64,000 nt of DNA, taken from Modestobacter versicolor (lineage in GTDB: Bacteria > Actinomycetota > Actinomycetes > Mycobacteriales > Geodermatophilaceae). The first letter of the stretch is position 1; every line of letters starts with the position of its first letter. A program made the position numbers and the translations under genes. Location of the stretch: contig NZ_JACIBU010000001.1 of NCBI RefSeq assembly GCF_014195485.1, forward strand, positions 4,030,001 through 4,094,000. Direction: 5' to 3'. Shown here piece after piece: positions 1 to 9,245 of the stretch. Below the pieces are notes generated by a model. The model made no database searches and was not told the origin of the DNA. It worked only from the letters and a program-made list of their open reading frames with translations.

Positions 1-804
1 TTCCAGCCCGCCGAGGAGCAGGTGCCCGGCGGTGGCCTGGAGGTCGTCGACGAGGGCGTGCTCGCCGGTGCGACGCGGGCCTTCGCGCTGCACTGCGACC
101 CCTCGCTGCAGGCCGGCAAGGTGGGGCTGCGCACCGGCTCGATCACCGCGGCCTGCGACCGGGTCGAGGTCACCCTGACCGGCCCGGGCGGGCACACCGC
201 CCGGCCGCAGCTCACCGTCGACCTGGTGCACGCCCTCGGCCTGGTCGTCACCGAGGTGCCCGGGCTGCTGTCCCGGCTGGTCGACCCCCGGTCCAGCCTC
301 TCGCTGGTGTGGGGCGCGGTCAGCGCGGGCGTCGCGGCGAACACCATCCCGGAGACCGGCCAGCTGCGCGGCACGCTGCGGGTGCTCGACCGGTCGGTGT
401 GGAACGAGGCCGAGGACCTGGTCCGGCGGCTGGTCACCGAGGTCGCCGAGACCGCCGGGGCGTCGGTGTCCATCGAGTACGTGCGCGGGGTGCCGCCGGT
501 GGTCAACGACCCGCGCAGCGTCGCGCTGCTGCGGTCGGCCGCGCTGGAGACCGTGGGCAGCGAGGGCGTCGCGCTCTCGCCGCAGAGCATGGGCGGGGAG
601 GACTTCGGCTGGTTCGCCGAGGTGCTGCCGATCGCGCTGGCCCGGCTGGGCACGCACGGCTCCGGCGACCCGCTGGACCTGCACCGGGGCACCTTCGACG
701 TCGACGAGCGCGCGATCGGCGTGGGCGTGCGGCTGATGGCCAGGACAGCGCTGCACGCGCTGGCGGCCGACGCCGCCGTACCCGCCGGTAACGTGCCGCG
801 GTAG
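1..804 (+). CDS. M20 family metallopeptidase/amidohydrolase (3' part)
   Basis: The reading frame is open from base 1, so the start lies upstream of the window. The first visible residues are FQPAEE, the metal-binding motif region of M20D-type amidohydrolases. They are followed by the lid/dimerisation domain (TGPGGHTARPQ), then MGGEDFGWF and LHRGTFDVDE near the C terminus, which carry the remaining metal and substrate ligands of the family. Such enzymes hydrolyse N-acyl amino acids or small peptides in the cytoplasm with two zinc or manganese ions. The substrate cannot be read from the sequence. The gene ends 37 nt before mutA and could be co-transcribed with it. Confidence 0.88.
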   Translation, partial: FQPAEEQVPGGGLEVVDEGVLAGATRAFALHCDPSLQAGKVGLRTGSITAACDRVEVTLTGPGGHTARPQLTVDLVHALGLVVTEVPGLLSRLVDPRSSLSLVWGAVSAGVAANTIPETGQLRGTLRVLDRSVWNEAEDLVRRLVTEVAETAGASVSIEYVRGVPPVVNDPRSVALLRSAALETVGSEGVALSPQSMGGEDFGWFAEVLPIALARLGTHGSGDPLDLHRGTFDVDERAIGVGVRLMARTALHALAADAAVPAGNVPR

Positions 805-841
805 ACGCGCTCCACAGGCACTGAGAGGCGGGGACCCGACG

Positions 842-2734
842 ATGCGTTCCACCGGCCAGCAGACCGCCGCACCCGAGGGCGGGCCACCGGCCGAGCCGGA
901 GGCCCCCGAGCTGCTCGAGCTCGCCGGGGAGTTCCCGGCCGCCAGCCGCGCCCAGTGGCGCGACCTGGTGGCCGGCGTGCTGCGCAAGGCCGGCCGCGAC
1001 CAGCTGCCCGACCCGGTCGAGGACGCGCTGCGGCGCACGGTGGCCACCGGCGTCAGCGTGGCCCCGCTGTACACCGCCGAGGACGCCGGCGACCTCCCCG
1101 CGCTCGCCGGGGTGCCCGGCCTGCCGCCGTTCACCCGCGGCTCCCGGGCCGGTGCGGCCGGGGTGACCGCGGCCGGCGGTGCGGACACCGAGGTGCCCGG
1201 CGGCTGGGACGTCCGGCAGCGGCACGCCGACCCGGACGTCGCGCTGACCCGGGAGGCGATCGCCGCCGACCTGGAGAACGGCGTCTCCTCGCTGTGGCTG
1301 GTGGTCGGCGAGGGCGCGGTGCCGGTCGGGTCGCTGGGCGAAGTGCTCGCCGACGTCTACCTGGACCTGGCGCCGCTGACCCTCTCCGGGGGTGCGCCCG
1401 CCGCGGAGGCGTTCCTCGCGCTGGTCGAGGGCCGCACCGACCTCGCCTCCGGCGGGTGCCTGGGGCTGGACCCGCTGGGCGTGCACGCCACCACCGGCCA
1501 GGCCCAGGACCTCGACGGGCTGGCCGACCTCGCGCGCCGTGCGCCCGACGGCTGGCGCACCGTCGTCGTCGACGGCACCGTCTTCGCCGACGCGGGTGCC
1601 TCGGCGGTGGAGGAGCTCGGCTGCGCGGTCGCCGCGGGGGTCGCCTACCTGCGGGCGCTCACCGCCCAGGGCCTCACCGTCGACGAGGCCCTCGGCCAGC
1701 TGGAGTTCCGGTTCTCCGCCTCCGCGGACCAGTTCACCACCATCGCCGCGCTGCGGGCCGCCCGCCGGGTCTGGGACCGGGTGGCCGACGCCAGCGGCGG
1801 CGCACCGGCGGCCCGCGCGATGCGCCAGCACGCGGTCACCTCCTCGGTGATGACCAGCCGGCACGACCCGTGGGTGAACATGCTGCGGACCACGGTGGCC
1901 TGCTTCGCCGCCGGGGTGGGCGGCGCCGACGTCGTCACCGTGCAGCCCTTCGACGCCGCGCTCGGCCTGCCCGACGCCTTCGCCCGCCGGATCGCCCGCA
2001 ACACCCAGAGCCTGCTGGTCGAGGAGGGGCACCTCGCGCGCGTGCTCGACCCGGCCGGTGGCTCCTGGTACGTCGAGTCGCTCACCGAGGACCTCGCCCG
2101 GGCTGCGTGGAGCTGGTTCACCGAGATCGAGCGCGCCGGCGGGCTGGCCGCGGCGCTGTCCAGCGGCCTGGTCGCCGAGCGGATCGGCGCGGCGTGGACC
2201 GAGCGCTCCCAGCGGCTGGCCACCCGCACCGACGCCCTCACCGGGGTCAGCGAGTTCCCCAACCCGGCCGAGGTGCTGCCCACCCGCCGGCCGGCCACCC
2301 CACCGCCGTCCGGCGGGCTGCCGCGGGTGCGCGCCGCCGCGGCGTTCGAGGAGCGGCGCGACGCCGTGGAGGCCGTGGACCCCCGGCCGCGGGTGTACCT
2401 GGCGACCCTCGGCCCCGTCTCCCGGCACACCGCCCGGTCCACCTTCGCCGCGAACACCTTCGGCGCCGGCGGGTTGCACACCCCGGCCGGCGACGGCGTC
2501 GCCGGCCTCGCGGACGCCGCGACCACGGTCGCCTGCATCTGCGGCACCGACCGCGACTACGCCGACTCCGCCGCGTCGCTGGCCGCCGAGCTGCGGGCGG
2601 CCGGCGCCACCGCGGTGTGGCTGGCCGGTCCGCCGTCGCTGGAGGTGGACGGCGTCGACGGGTACGTGTACGCCGGGTGTGACGCGCTCGCGGTGCTGGA
2701 CCGCGTGCTCGAGCAGCTGGAGGTCACGGCGTGA
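842..2734 (+). CDS. mutA: methylmalonyl-CoA mutase small subunit
   Basis: The 630-residue product matches the small (beta) subunit of the adenosylcobalamin-dependent heterodimeric mutase that interconverts (R)-methylmalonyl-CoA and succinyl-CoA. This subunit has a TIM-barrel-like domain (for example [32 protein letters not shown] around residue 390) and a degenerate C-terminal cobalamin-type domain. No DxHxxG cobalamin ligand is visible, as expected for the non-catalytic subunit. The ATG follows a purine-rich GAGAGGCGGGGA. It overlaps mutB by 4 nt (GTGA), so translation is coupled. The product works with MutB and MeaB in propionyl-CoA breakdown; the propionyl-CoA carboxylase genes lie at 14-18 kb. 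Confidence 0.93.
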   Translation: MRSTGQQTAAPEGGPPAEPEAPELLELAGEFPAASRAQWRDLVAGVLRKAGRDQLPDPVEDALRRTVATGVSVAPLYTAEDAGDLPALAGVPGLPPFTRGSRAGAAGVTAAGGADTEVPGGWDVRQRHADPDVALTREAIAADLENGVSSLWLVVGEGAVPVGSLGEVLADVYLDLAPLTLSGGAPAAEAFLALVEGRTDLASGGCLGLDPLGVHATTGQAQDLDGLADLARRAPDGWRTVVVDGTVFADAGASAVEELGCAVAAGVAYLRALTAQGLTVDEALGQLEFRFSASADQFTTIAALRAARRVWDRVADASGGAPAARAMRQHAVTSSVMTSRHDPWVNMLRTTVACFAAGVGGADVVTVQPFDAALGLPDAFARRIARNTQSLLVEEGHLARVLDPAGGSWYVESLTEDLARAAWSWFTEIERAGGLAAALSSGLVAERIGAAWTERSQRLATRTDALTGVSEFPNPAEVLPTRRPATPPPSGGLPRVRAAAAFEERRDAVEAVDPRPRVYLATLGPVSRHTARSTFAANTFGAGGLHTPAGDGVAGLADAATTVACICGTDRDYADSAASLAAELRAAGATAVWLAGPPSLEVDGVDGYVYAGCDALAVLDRVLEQLEVTA

Positions 2735-4941
2735 GCACCATCCCCGACTTCGGCGGCCTCGAGCTCGACCCGCCGGCTCCCGCCGCGGGCCCCGAGCAGT
2801 GGGCGCAGGCGTACGAGCAGGCCACCGGCCGCAGCGTGGCCGAGGCGACCTGGGAGACCCCCGAGGGGATCGCCGTCCCGCCGCTGGCCACCCCGGCCGA
2901 CCTGGCCGACGTCGACTTCCTGCACACCCTCCCGGGGATCGCGCCCTACCTGCGCGGGCCCTACCCGACGATGTACACGACCCAACCCTGGACGGTACGG
3001 CAGTACGCCGGGTTCTCGACCGCGGCGGAGTCCAACGCCTTCTACCGGCGCAACCTCGCCGCCGGGCAGAAGGGCCTGTCGGTCGCCTTCGACCTGCCCA
3101 CCCACCGCGGCTACGACTCCGACCACCCGCGGGTGGTCGGAGACGTCGGGATGGCCGGGGTGGCGATCGACTCGATCCTGGACATGCGGCAGCTGTTCGA
3201 CGGCATCCCGCTGGACCGGATGAGCGTCTCGATGACGATGAACGGCGCCGTCCTGCCGGTGCTGGCGCTCTACGTGGTCGCGGCCGAGGAGCAGGGGGTG
3301 AGCCCGGACCAGCTCACGGGGACGATCCAGAACGACATCCTCAAGGAGTTCATGGTCCGCAACACCTACATCTACCCGCCGAAGCCCTCGATGCAGATCA
3401 TCAGCGACATCTTCGCGTTCACCTCGACGCAGATGCCGCGGTTCAACTCGATCTCGATCTCCGGCTACCACATCCAGGAGGCCGGGGCGACGGCCGACCT
3501 GGAGCTGGCCTACACGCTGGCCGACGGGGTGGAGTACCTGCAGGCGGGCAAGGCGGCGGGGCTGGACGTGGACGTGTTCGCGCCCCGGCTGAGCTTCTTC
3601 TGGGCCATCGGGATGAACTTCTTCATGGAGGTCGCCAAGCTGCGGGCCGGGCGGCTGCTGTGGGCCAAGCTGGTCAAGGAGGCCGGCGCGCACAAGGACA
3701 AGTCGATGTCGCTGCGCACCCACTGCCAGACCTCGGGCTGGTCGCTCACCGCGCAGGACGTCTACAACAACGTCGTCCGCACCTGCCTGGAGGCGATGGC
3801 CGCGACCCAGGGGCACACCCAGTCGCTGCACACCAACGCCCTGGACGAGGCGCTCGCGCTGCCGACCGACTTCTCCGCCCGGATCGCCCGCAACACCCAG
3901 CTGCTGCTCCAGCAGGAGTCGGGGACGACGCGGGTCATCGACCCGTGGGGCGGGTCGGCGTACGTGGAGAAGCTGACCTTCGACCTGGCCCGCCGCGCCT
4001 GGGCGCACATCCAGGAGGTCGCCGAGCACGGCGGCATGGCGCAGGCGATCGACGACGGCATCCCGAAGCTGCGCATCGAGGAGGCCGCCGCCCGCACCCA
4101 GGCGCGGATCGACTCCGGCCGGCAGCCGGTGATCGGCGTCAACAAGTACCGGGTGACCGCCGACGAGGCGGTCGAGGTGCTCCGGGTCGACAACGCCGAC
4201 GTGCTCGCCCAGCAGAAGGCCAAGCTCGCCGAGCTGCGCGCCACCCGTGACGCCGGTGCGGTCGCCGAGTCGCTGCGCCGGCTCACCGACGCCGCCCGGG
4301 CCGCCGCCGAGGGCCGGCGGTCGAACGACCTCGACGCCAACCTGCTCAAGCTGGCCGTCGACGCGGCGCGGGCGAAGGCGACGGTGGGGGAGATCTCCGA
4401 CGCGCTGGAGGAGGTCTACGGCCGGCACTCCGGGCAGGTGCGCACCATCTCCGGCGTGTACCGCGACGAGGCAGGGAAGGACGGCGCGGTGGCCGAGACC
4501 CGCGACATGGCGGCGGCGTTCGCCGAGGCGGAGGGCCGGCGGCCGCGGATCCTGGTGGCCAAGATGGGCCAGGACGGCCACGACCGCGGCCAGAAGGTGA
4601 TCGCCACGGCCTTCGCCGACCTCGGGTTCGACGTCGACGTGGGCCCGCTGTTCCAGACCCCGGAGGAGGTGGCCCGGCAGGCGGTCGAGGCCGACGTGCA
4701 CGTCGTGGGCGTCTCCTCCCTCGCCGCCGGCCACCTGACCCTGGTGCCGGCGCTGCGCGACGCGCTCGCCGCCCTCGGTGCCGACGACGTCCTGGTCGTG
4801 GTCGGCGGGGTGATCCCGCCCGACGACGTCCCGACGCTCGAGGAGATGGGCGCGGCCGCGGTGTTCCCGCCCGGCACGGTCATCTCCGAGGCCGCCCAGG
4901 ACCTGCTGCGCACGCTGTCCCAGCGCCTCGGGCACGGCTGA
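2731..4941 (+). CDS. mutB: methylmalonyl-CoA mutase large subunit
   Basis: The 736-residue product is the catalytic subunit. The N-terminal barrel contains the substrate segment [18 protein letters not shown]. The C-terminal B12 domain carries the base-off ligand motif DGHDRG (D615, H617), where the histidine coordinates cobalt, and a later GGVIPPDD loop. Length is normal for the family (about 730). The GTG start overlaps the mutA stop as GTGA, which fixes this start. The enzyme converts (R)-methylmalonyl-CoA to succinyl-CoA by a radical rearrangement, feeding odd-chain fatty acid, valine, isoleucine and propionate carbon into the TCA cycle. Confidence 0.97.
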   Translation: MSTIPDFGGLELDPPAPAAGPEQWAQAYEQATGRSVAEATWETPEGIAVPPLATPADLADVDFLHTLPGIAPYLRGPYPTMYTTQPWTVRQYAGFSTAAESNAFYRRNLAAGQKGLSVAFDLPTHRGYDSDHPRVVGDVGMAGVAIDSILDMRQLFDGIPLDRMSVSMTMNGAVLPVLALYVVAAEEQGVSPDQLTGTIQNDILKEFMVRNTYIYPPKPSMQIISDIFAFTSTQMPRFNSISISGYHIQEAGATADLELAYTLADGVEYLQAGKAAGLDVDVFAPRLSFFWAIGMNFFMEVAKLRAGRLLWAKLVKEAGAHKDKSMSLRTHCQTSGWSLTAQDVYNNVVRTCLEAMAATQGHTQSLHTNALDEALALPTDFSARIARNTQLLLQQESGTTRVIDPWGGSAYVEKLTFDLARRAWAHIQEVAEHGGMAQAIDDGIPKLRIEEAAARTQARIDSGRQPVIGVNKYRVTADEAVEVLRVDNADVLAQQKAKLAELRATRDAGAVAESLRRLTDAARAAAEGRRSNDLDANLLKLAVDAARAKATVGEISDALEEVYGRHSGQVRTISGVYRDEAGKDGAVAETRDMAAAFAEAEGRRPRILVAKMGQDGHDRGQKVIATAFADLGFDVDVGPLFQTPEEVARQAVEADVHVVGVSSLAAGHLTLVPALRDALAALGADDVLVVVGGVIPPDDVPTLEEMGAAAVFPPGTVISEAAQDLLRTLSQRLGHG

Positions 4942-5002
4942 GCGGACAGGGGAGTGAGCATCGCAGCGAGCGAGGAGCGGAGCGACCCGCGGGAGCGAGG
5001 GG
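4942..5002 (+). repeat. GAGCGA-rich spacer repeat before meaB
   Basis: The 61-nt mutB-meaB spacer consists almost entirely of permuted GAGCG/AGCGAG units (GAGTGAGCATCGCAGCGAGC, GAGGAGCGGAGCGACC, GGGAGCGAGGGG). GGGAG at 4991-4995 sits 7 nt from the ATG at 5003 and can serve as ribosome binding site. I recall similar purine-rich spacer sequences between co-directional genes in actinobacterial genomes, so this is probably one copy of a dispersed repeat, but there is no second copy in this window to prove it. Confidence 0.5.
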
Positions 5003-6034
5003 ATGATGGCGGCTCCTGACGTCGCCGGCCTGGCCGACGGCGTGCTGGCCGGTGAGCGGCGGGCGACGGCGCGGGCGATCACGCTGGTCGAGTCGCGCCG
5101 GGCCGACCACCGGGAGGCCGCCCAGGAGCTGCTGGTCGCGCTGCTGCCGCACACCGGGGCTGCTCGCCGGGTCGGCATCAGCGGGGTGCCCGGGGTGGGG
5201 AAGTCGACGTTCATCGACACCCTCGGGACGACGCTGACCGCGGCCGGCTCGCGGGTGGCGGTGCTCGCCGTCGACCCGTCGTCCGCGCGGTCGGGCGGGT
5301 CGATCCTGGGCGACAAGACCCGGATGGCCCGGCTGGCCGTCGACGACCGCGCGTTCATCCGGCCCGCGCCGACCGCCGGCACGCTGGGCGGGGTGGCCCA
5401 GGCGACCCGGGAGTCGATGGTCGTGGTGGAGGCGGCCGGCTACGACGTCGTCCTGGTGGAGACCGTCGGGGTCGGGCAGTCGGAGGTCACCGTCGCGGAG
5501 ATGGTCGACTCGTTCCTCTTCCTGACCCTGGCGCGCACCGGCGACCAGCTGCAGGGCATCAAGCGCGGGATCCTGGAGATCGCCGACGTCATCGCGGTCA
5601 ACAAGGCCGACGGCCCCGGCGAGGTCGACGCCCGCCGGGCGGCCCGCGAGCTGGCCGGGGCCATCCGGATGCTGCGCGGGCGCGGCGACTCGTGGGACGT
5701 CCCGGTGCTCACCTGCGCGGGGCTGACCGGCGACGGGCTGGACGCCGTCTGGGCCGCGCTGGTCGACCACCAGGACCGGATGCGGGCGTCGGGTGAGCTG
5801 GCCGAGCGGCGCCGGGGGCAGCAGGTTCGGTGGCTCTGGCAGCTGGTGCGCGACGGGCTGGAGCACCAGCTGCGCGCGCACCCCGCGGTGCGGGCGGCGA
5901 CGCCGGAGCTGGAGGCCGCGGTGCTGGCGGGCGAGCTCACCCCTGCGCTGGCCGCCCGGCAGGTGCTGGACACGTTCCTCGGCGGCTCGGCGTCGTCCCC
6001 CTCTTCCTCTTCCTCCTCCTCCTCCTCCCCGTGA
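5003..6034 (+). CDS. meaB: methylmalonyl-CoA mutase-associated GTPase MeaB
   Basis: The 343-residue product is a G3E-family P-loop GTPase of the MeaB/ArgK type. Visible motifs are Walker A GVPGVGKST (K67), the Mg-binding segment DPSSARSGGSILGDKTRM, ETVGVGQSE and the guanine specificity motif NKAD. MeaB protects methylmalonyl-CoA mutase from inactivation and gates adenosylcobalamin loading, which fits its place right after mutAB. Two ATG codons are tandem at 5003 and 5006; the first is used here. The C terminus is odd: it ends in a run of nine serines within SASSPSSSSSSSSSP, encoded by a 35-nt homopyrimidine tract, and its stop codon lies at the edge of a palindromic repeat element. Confidence 0.94.
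   Translation: MMAAPDVAGLADGVLAGERRATARAITLVESRRADHREAAQELLVALLPHTGAARRVGISGVPGVGKSTFIDTLGTTLTAAGSRVAVLAVDPSSARSGGSILGDKTRMARLAVDDRAFIRPAPTAGTLGGVAQATRESMVVVEAAGYDVVLVETVGVGQSEVTVAEMVDSFLFLTLARTGDQLQGIKRGILEIADVIAVNKADGPGEVDARRAARELAGAIRMLRGRGDSWDVPVLTCAGLTGDGLDAVWAALVDHQDRMRASGELAERRRGQQVRWLWQLVRDGLEHQLRAHPAVRAATPELEAAVLAGELTPALAARQVLDTFLGGSASSPSSSSSSSSSP
5996..6030 (+). repeat. homopyrimidine (TCC/TCT) tract in the meaB 3' end
   Basis: There are 35 consecutive pyrimidines, mostly TCC and TCT triplets, encoding the serine tail of MeaB. Such mirror-repeat tracts are prone to slippage in multiples of three and can adopt triplex structure. Confidence 0.8.
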
Positions 6035-6102
6035 TCATGGAGCTGGTGCAGCGACACCCCGTCGAGCACCGGTGGGTCGTCGACGCAGCTCGATGATCGT
6101 CG
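6033..6102 (+). repeat. 70-bp palindromic-ended element, copy 1
   Basis: The element starts GATCATGGAGCT and ends ATGATCGTCG. Its ends form an inverted repeat with one mismatch: GATCATGGAGCTG (6033-6045) against CAGCTCGATGATC (6086-6098). Copy 2 lies at 7080-7149 with the same orientation, the same first 12 bases, the same last 10 bases, identical length, and a shared internal GCGAC. The element begins inside the meaB stop codon. Confidence 0.75.
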
Positions 6103-6181
6103 GGCGTCCCCAACCGCGGGCGTCGTCCACAGATCGCCCTCGGCCGCCCACCGGTGGCATCGACGGCCCCAGCCTCGGCCG

Positions 6182-7078
6182 GTGGACTTCAGCTTCTACC
6201 GGACGGTGGCCGCCCAGGGCGGCGTGTTCAGCACCGCACAGGCCCAGACGACCTGCTCGGACGCCGACATCCGGCGCCTCGTCGCGAACGGACGGTGGAG
6301 GCGGACGCGCTGGCGAGGGGTTCTGGCCGACGCGGAGTGCCCGCAGACGCCGGCGTTGGTGGTCCGCGCCGCTCTGCGCGCGGTCGGCGCGGACCTGGTG
6401 GCCTGCCACGGGACGGCGGCCGTGCTCCACGGCTTCGACGTGCTGGGCTCGGACACCGTGCACCTCCTCGGGCCCGCGTCGGTGGCCAACCGTTCGCGTC
6501 CCGGGATCCAGGTGCACCCCTCGGTGCAGGGCACGGACGACGCCCTGATGGTCGACGGCGTCTGGTGCACGCCACCCGCACGGACGGCGTGCGACGTGGT
6601 CCGCTCGAGCCCGCCCATCGACGGGCTGGCGGTGCTCGACGCTGCGTTGCGCCACGGTGCCTGCGGTGCGGCCGACCTGGTGGCCGCCGCCGAGGCGCAG
6701 GCCGGGCTGCGGGAGGTCGTCCGGCTCCGTGGGCTGGTGCCGCACGTCGACGGCCGGGCCGGGTCGCCGATGGAGTCACGGATGCGCTGGCGGTTCATCG
6801 ACGGCGGGCTGCCCGCGCCGGAGGTCCAGGTCCGGGTGGCGGAGGGGCATCGGTGGCGCGAGATGGACACGGCCTGGCGCGCAGCACGGGTGGGCGCGGA
6901 GTTCGACGGGCTCGAGGCGCACATGACGGCGGAGCAACTCCGCGACGACCGGCGTCGGCACAACTGGCTCACCGAGCGCCGATGGACGCTGCTGCACTTC
7001 ACGGCAGCCGACGTCTACCGCCGACCTGAGCTGATGGTGGCTGCGGCGTCCCGGGCGCTGCGCCTGCCGGCCCGCTGA
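6182..7078 (+). CDS. DUF559/AbiEi-like domain protein
   Basis: The 298-residue product has the layout of a common actinobacterial family. An N-terminal winged-helix-like segment resembling AbiEi-type antitoxins spans roughly residues 1-60 (GGVFSTAQAQ, then RLVANGRWRRTRWRGVL). The middle domain contains the conserved PPARTACDVVRSSP. The C-terminal Vsr/PD-(D/E)XK-like fold of DUF559 carries AEFDG near residue 240 and the segment RDDRRRHNWL. The actual role is unknown; DNA binding or a relic nuclease is possible. The start is GTG at 6182; I see no good ribosome binding site. The gene is bracketed by two copies of a 70-bp palindromic-ended element, which suggests an accessory gene. No toxin partner is adjacent. 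Confidence 0.8.
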   Translation: MDFSFYRTVAAQGGVFSTAQAQTTCSDADIRRLVANGRWRRTRWRGVLADAECPQTPALVVRAALRAVGADLVACHGTAAVLHGFDVLGSDTVHLLGPASVANRSRPGIQVHPSVQGTDDALMVDGVWCTPPARTACDVVRSSPPIDGLAVLDAALRHGACGAADLVAAAEAQAGLREVVRLRGLVPHVDGRAGSPMESRMRWRFIDGGLPAPEVQVRVAEGHRWREMDTAWRAARVGAEFDGLEAHMTAEQLRDDRRRHNWLTERRWTLLHFTAADVYRRPELMVAAASRALRLPAR

Positions 7079-7079
7079 C

Positions 7080-7149
7080 GATCATGGAGCTCGACGGGCG
7101 ACGCGCCGTTGCCGCACGGCGTGCCGCCGCCCCAGCCCCATGATCGTCG
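7080..7149 (+). repeat. 70-bp palindromic-ended element, copy 2
   Basis: The element begins GATCATGGAGCT and ends ATGATCGTCG, as in copy 1 at 6033-6102. Its ends form a perfect 9-bp inverted repeat, CGATCATGG (7079-7087) and CCATGATCG (7138-7146). It lies one base after a stop codon, between two convergent genes, so it could also act as a bidirectional terminator. Confidence 0.75.
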
Positions 7150-7172
7150 CGAGGGGGGCGGGGGACGACGGT

Positions 7173-7631
7173 TCAGTTGCCGATCGAGCGGCAGTCGCGG
7201 CGGCGCAGGTCGAGCAGGTAGTCGTCGGGCGCACCGGCGGCCTCGGCGGCGTCGGCGATCGTGCCCAGGTGCCGGGCCGAGGGCAGGCCGCCCTCGAAGG
7301 CGTCCAGCGCGTAGGCGAAGGCCACCACGTCGCCGGCCAGGGTGTGCACCCGCAGCCGCACCTTGCGGTACAGCCCGATGTCGACGCCCTCCCAGGCGTC
7401 CAGCGCCCGCTCGTCGGCCTCGGTCAGGTCGTAGAGGGCGACGAAGACGCCGGGCGAGGCGCCCTCGGCCGGCACCAGGGTGGCCAGCGCGCCCTCCCAG
7501 CCGAACTCCTCGGCGCCGAAGGTCAGCCGCCAGCCGGGGATCCAGCCGGTGCCGGCGAACGGGGAGGACGGGCAGCGCTGCAGCATCTGCGCGGGGTCCA
7601 TGTTCGACCCGTACGCGGCGTAGAGGCCCAT
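7173..7631 (-). CDS. gamma-glutamylcyclotransferase-family protein
   Basis: The 152-residue product begins MGLYAAYGSNMDP, the substrate-loop signature (YGSNM) of the GGCT-like fold. Its probable catalytic glutamate is in DAWEGVDIGLYRK, and VVAFAYAL follows. Family members release 5-oxoproline from gamma-glutamyl compounds or act as related cyclotransferases in the cytoplasm; the substrate is not evident here. An upstream in-frame extension to 7709 exists, but the ATG at 7631 gives the canonical N terminus and has a TAGGCT hexamer 7 nt before it, so the gene is probably leaderless. It converges on the DUF559 gene. Confidence 0.88.
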   Translation of the reverse strand: MGLYAAYGSNMDPAQMLQRCPSSPFAGTGWIPGWRLTFGAEEFGWEGALATLVPAEGASPGVFVALYDLTEADERALDAWEGVDIGLYRKVRLRVHTLAGDVVAFAYALDAFEGGLPSARHLGTIADAAEAAGAPDDYLLDLRRRDCRSIGN

Positions 7632-7638
7632 CCCCGGC

Positions 7639-7644
7639 AGCCTA
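7639..7644 (-). promoter_or_regulatory. -10 hexamer for leaderless GGCT gene
   Basis: On the minus strand TAGGCT sits 7 nt upstream of the ATG at 7631. That places transcription start at or next to the start codon. Confidence 0.6.
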
Positions 7645-7750
7645 GCGATCACGGGCGGCCCGGGCCCGTCCGCGTCGGTGGTCCGCACGCGGCCCGGGAG
7701 CAGGGACAATGGAGGAGCACACGCCCGACCAGCTCTGGAGACGAAGACCC

Positions 7751-9160
7751 ATGACCCGCATCGTGATCATCGGCGGTGGCCCGGCCGGCTACGAGGCCGC
7801 GCTCGTCGCCGTCCAGCTCGGTGCGGACGTCACCGTGATCGAACGCGACGGCATCGGGGGCGCCAGCGTCCTCACCGACTGCGTCCCGTCCAAGACCTTC
7901 ATCGCCTCCGCCGGCGCCATGACGTCGGTCCGCGACTCCGCCGTCCTCGGGCTGCGCGGCACCGACCTCGCCACCGTCGGGCTCGACCTGGCCGCGGTCA
8001 ACCAGCGGATCAAGGGCCTGGCCGTGGCGCAGTCCGCCGACATCCACGCCCGGCTGGAGTCCGAGGGCGTCGCGATCATCGCCGGCCACGCGCGCCTCTC
8101 CGACGAGGTCCGCGGGCTGGCCGCGCACCGGGTCGAGGTGCTGGACGCCGACGGCGCGGTCGCCCAGGAGCTCGAGGGCGACGTCGTCCTCATCGCCACC
8201 GGCGCCGACCCGCGGGTGCTGCCCGGGGCCGAGCCCGACGGCGAGCGGATCCTCTCCTGGCGCGACGTCTACGACCTCGACGAGATGCCCGAGCACCTGG
8301 TCGTCGTCGGCTCCGGCGTCACCGGCGCCGAGTTCGCCTCCGGCTACCTGGAGGCCGGCGTCCCGGTGACCCTGGTCTCCTCACGCGACCAGGTGCTGCC
8401 CGGTGAGGACGCCGACGCGGCCGCGGTGGTCGAGGAGGTCTTCCAGTCCCGGGGCGGGCGGATCGCCGAGCGCGGCCGCGCGGAGAAGGTCATCCGCACC
8501 GAGAAGGGCGTGCGGGTCGAGCTGACCGACGGCCGGGTGGTCGAGGGCTCGCACGCGCTGATGACCGTGGGCACCGTGCCGAACACCGACGGCCTGAACC
8601 TGGAGGCCTGCGGGGTCGACGTCACCAAGGCCGGCCACATCGTCGTCGACCGCGTCTCCCGCACCACCGTGCCCGGCATCTACGCCGCCGGTGACGTGAC
8701 CGGTGTCTTCCAGCTGGCCTCCGTGGCCGCGATGCAGGGGCGGATCGCGATGTGGCACGCCCTCGGCGAGGCGGTGGCGCCGATCCGGCTGAAGACGGTG
8801 GCCGCCAACGTCTTCACCCACCCGGAGATCGCCACCGTCGGCGTCCAGGAGGAGTCGCTGACCGAGGGCGCGGACGTCGAGGTCATCCGGCTGCCGCTGG
8901 CCACCAACGCCCGGGCGAAGATGGGCGACCTGCGCGACGGGTTCATCAAGCTCTACGCCCGCCGCTCGACCGACGTCGTCATCGGCGGTGTCGTGGTGGC
9001 CCCCGGGGCGTCGGAGCTGATCCTGCCGATCGCGCTCGCGGTCACCAAGGGGCTCACCGCCGGCGACCTGGCGCAGACCTTCGCGATCTACCCCTCGCTG
9101 TCCGGTTCGATCACCGAGGCCGGCCGCCGGCTGATGGGCATCGAGGACGAGCACAGCTGA
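7751..9160 (+). CDS. lpdA: NAD(P)H-quinone dehydrogenase, LpdA-like flavoprotein
   Basis: The 469-residue product is a two-dinucleotide-binding-domain flavoprotein. It has the FAD motif IVIIGGGPAGYEAAL, the NAD(P) motif VVGSGVTGAEFASGYLEAG, the second FAD motif YAAGDVTG and a dimerisation domain (VFTHPEIATVG). It looks like lipoamide dehydrogenase, but the redox-disulfide region reads VLTDCVPSK. Only one of the two cysteines is left and the C-terminal His-Glu pair is absent (IYPSLSGSITEAGR). This matches mycobacterial LpdA (Rv3303c-type), which reduces quinones with NAD(P)H. An in-frame ATG at 7709 is possible, but MTRIVII at 7751 is the canonical start and follows CTGGAGACGAAGACCC, with GGAG as ribosome binding site. 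Confidence 0.9.
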   Translation: MTRIVIIGGGPAGYEAALVAVQLGADVTVIERDGIGGASVLTDCVPSKTFIASAGAMTSVRDSAVLGLRGTDLATVGLDLAAVNQRIKGLAVAQSADIHARLESEGVAIIAGHARLSDEVRGLAAHRVEVLDADGAVAQELEGDVVLIATGADPRVLPGAEPDGERILSWRDVYDLDEMPEHLVVVGSGVTGAEFASGYLEAGVPVTLVSSRDQVLPGEDADAAAVVEEVFQSRGGRIAERGRAEKVIRTEKGVRVELTDGRVVEGSHALMTVGTVPNTDGLNLEACGVDVTKAGHIVVDRVSRTTVPGIYAAGDVTGVFQLASVAAMQGRIAMWHALGEAVAPIRLKTVAANVFTHPEIATVGVQEESLTEGADVEVIRLPLATNARAKMGDLRDGFIKLYARRSTDVVIGGVVVAPGASELILPIALAVTKGLTAGDLAQTFAIYPSLSGSITEAGRRLMGIEDEHS

Positions 9161-9245
9161 ACCCCGCCCGACGTGGCCGGTCTGTGACGGGGGAGGAGCA
9201 GGGGACGTGGTGAGGCACCCGGTCGGGTGACACCCGGCCGGTCGC

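Noticed and set aside
805-841. Cobalamin riboswitch before mutAB
   Set aside because: Only 37 nt separate the M20 gene and mutA, too short for the aptamer, and no B12-box-like sequence is visible.
503-2479. Long minus-strand open frame opposite the M20 and mutA genes
   Set aside because: It is a shadow of strong plus-strand genes and has no recognisable domain.
4954-5002. GTG at 4954 as an earlier meaB start
   Set aside because: It is out of frame with meaB (different frame from 5003).
6182-7078. A complete toxin-antitoxin pair around the AbiEi-like gene
   Set aside because: No AbiEii-type nucleotidyltransferase or other toxin-sized gene is adjacent; neighbours are meaB and a cyclotransferase gene.
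7751-9160. Dihydrolipoamide dehydrogenase for the flavoprotein
   Set aside because: The active-site segment reads VLTDCVPSK with only one of the two required cysteines, and the C-terminal His-Glu pair is absent.
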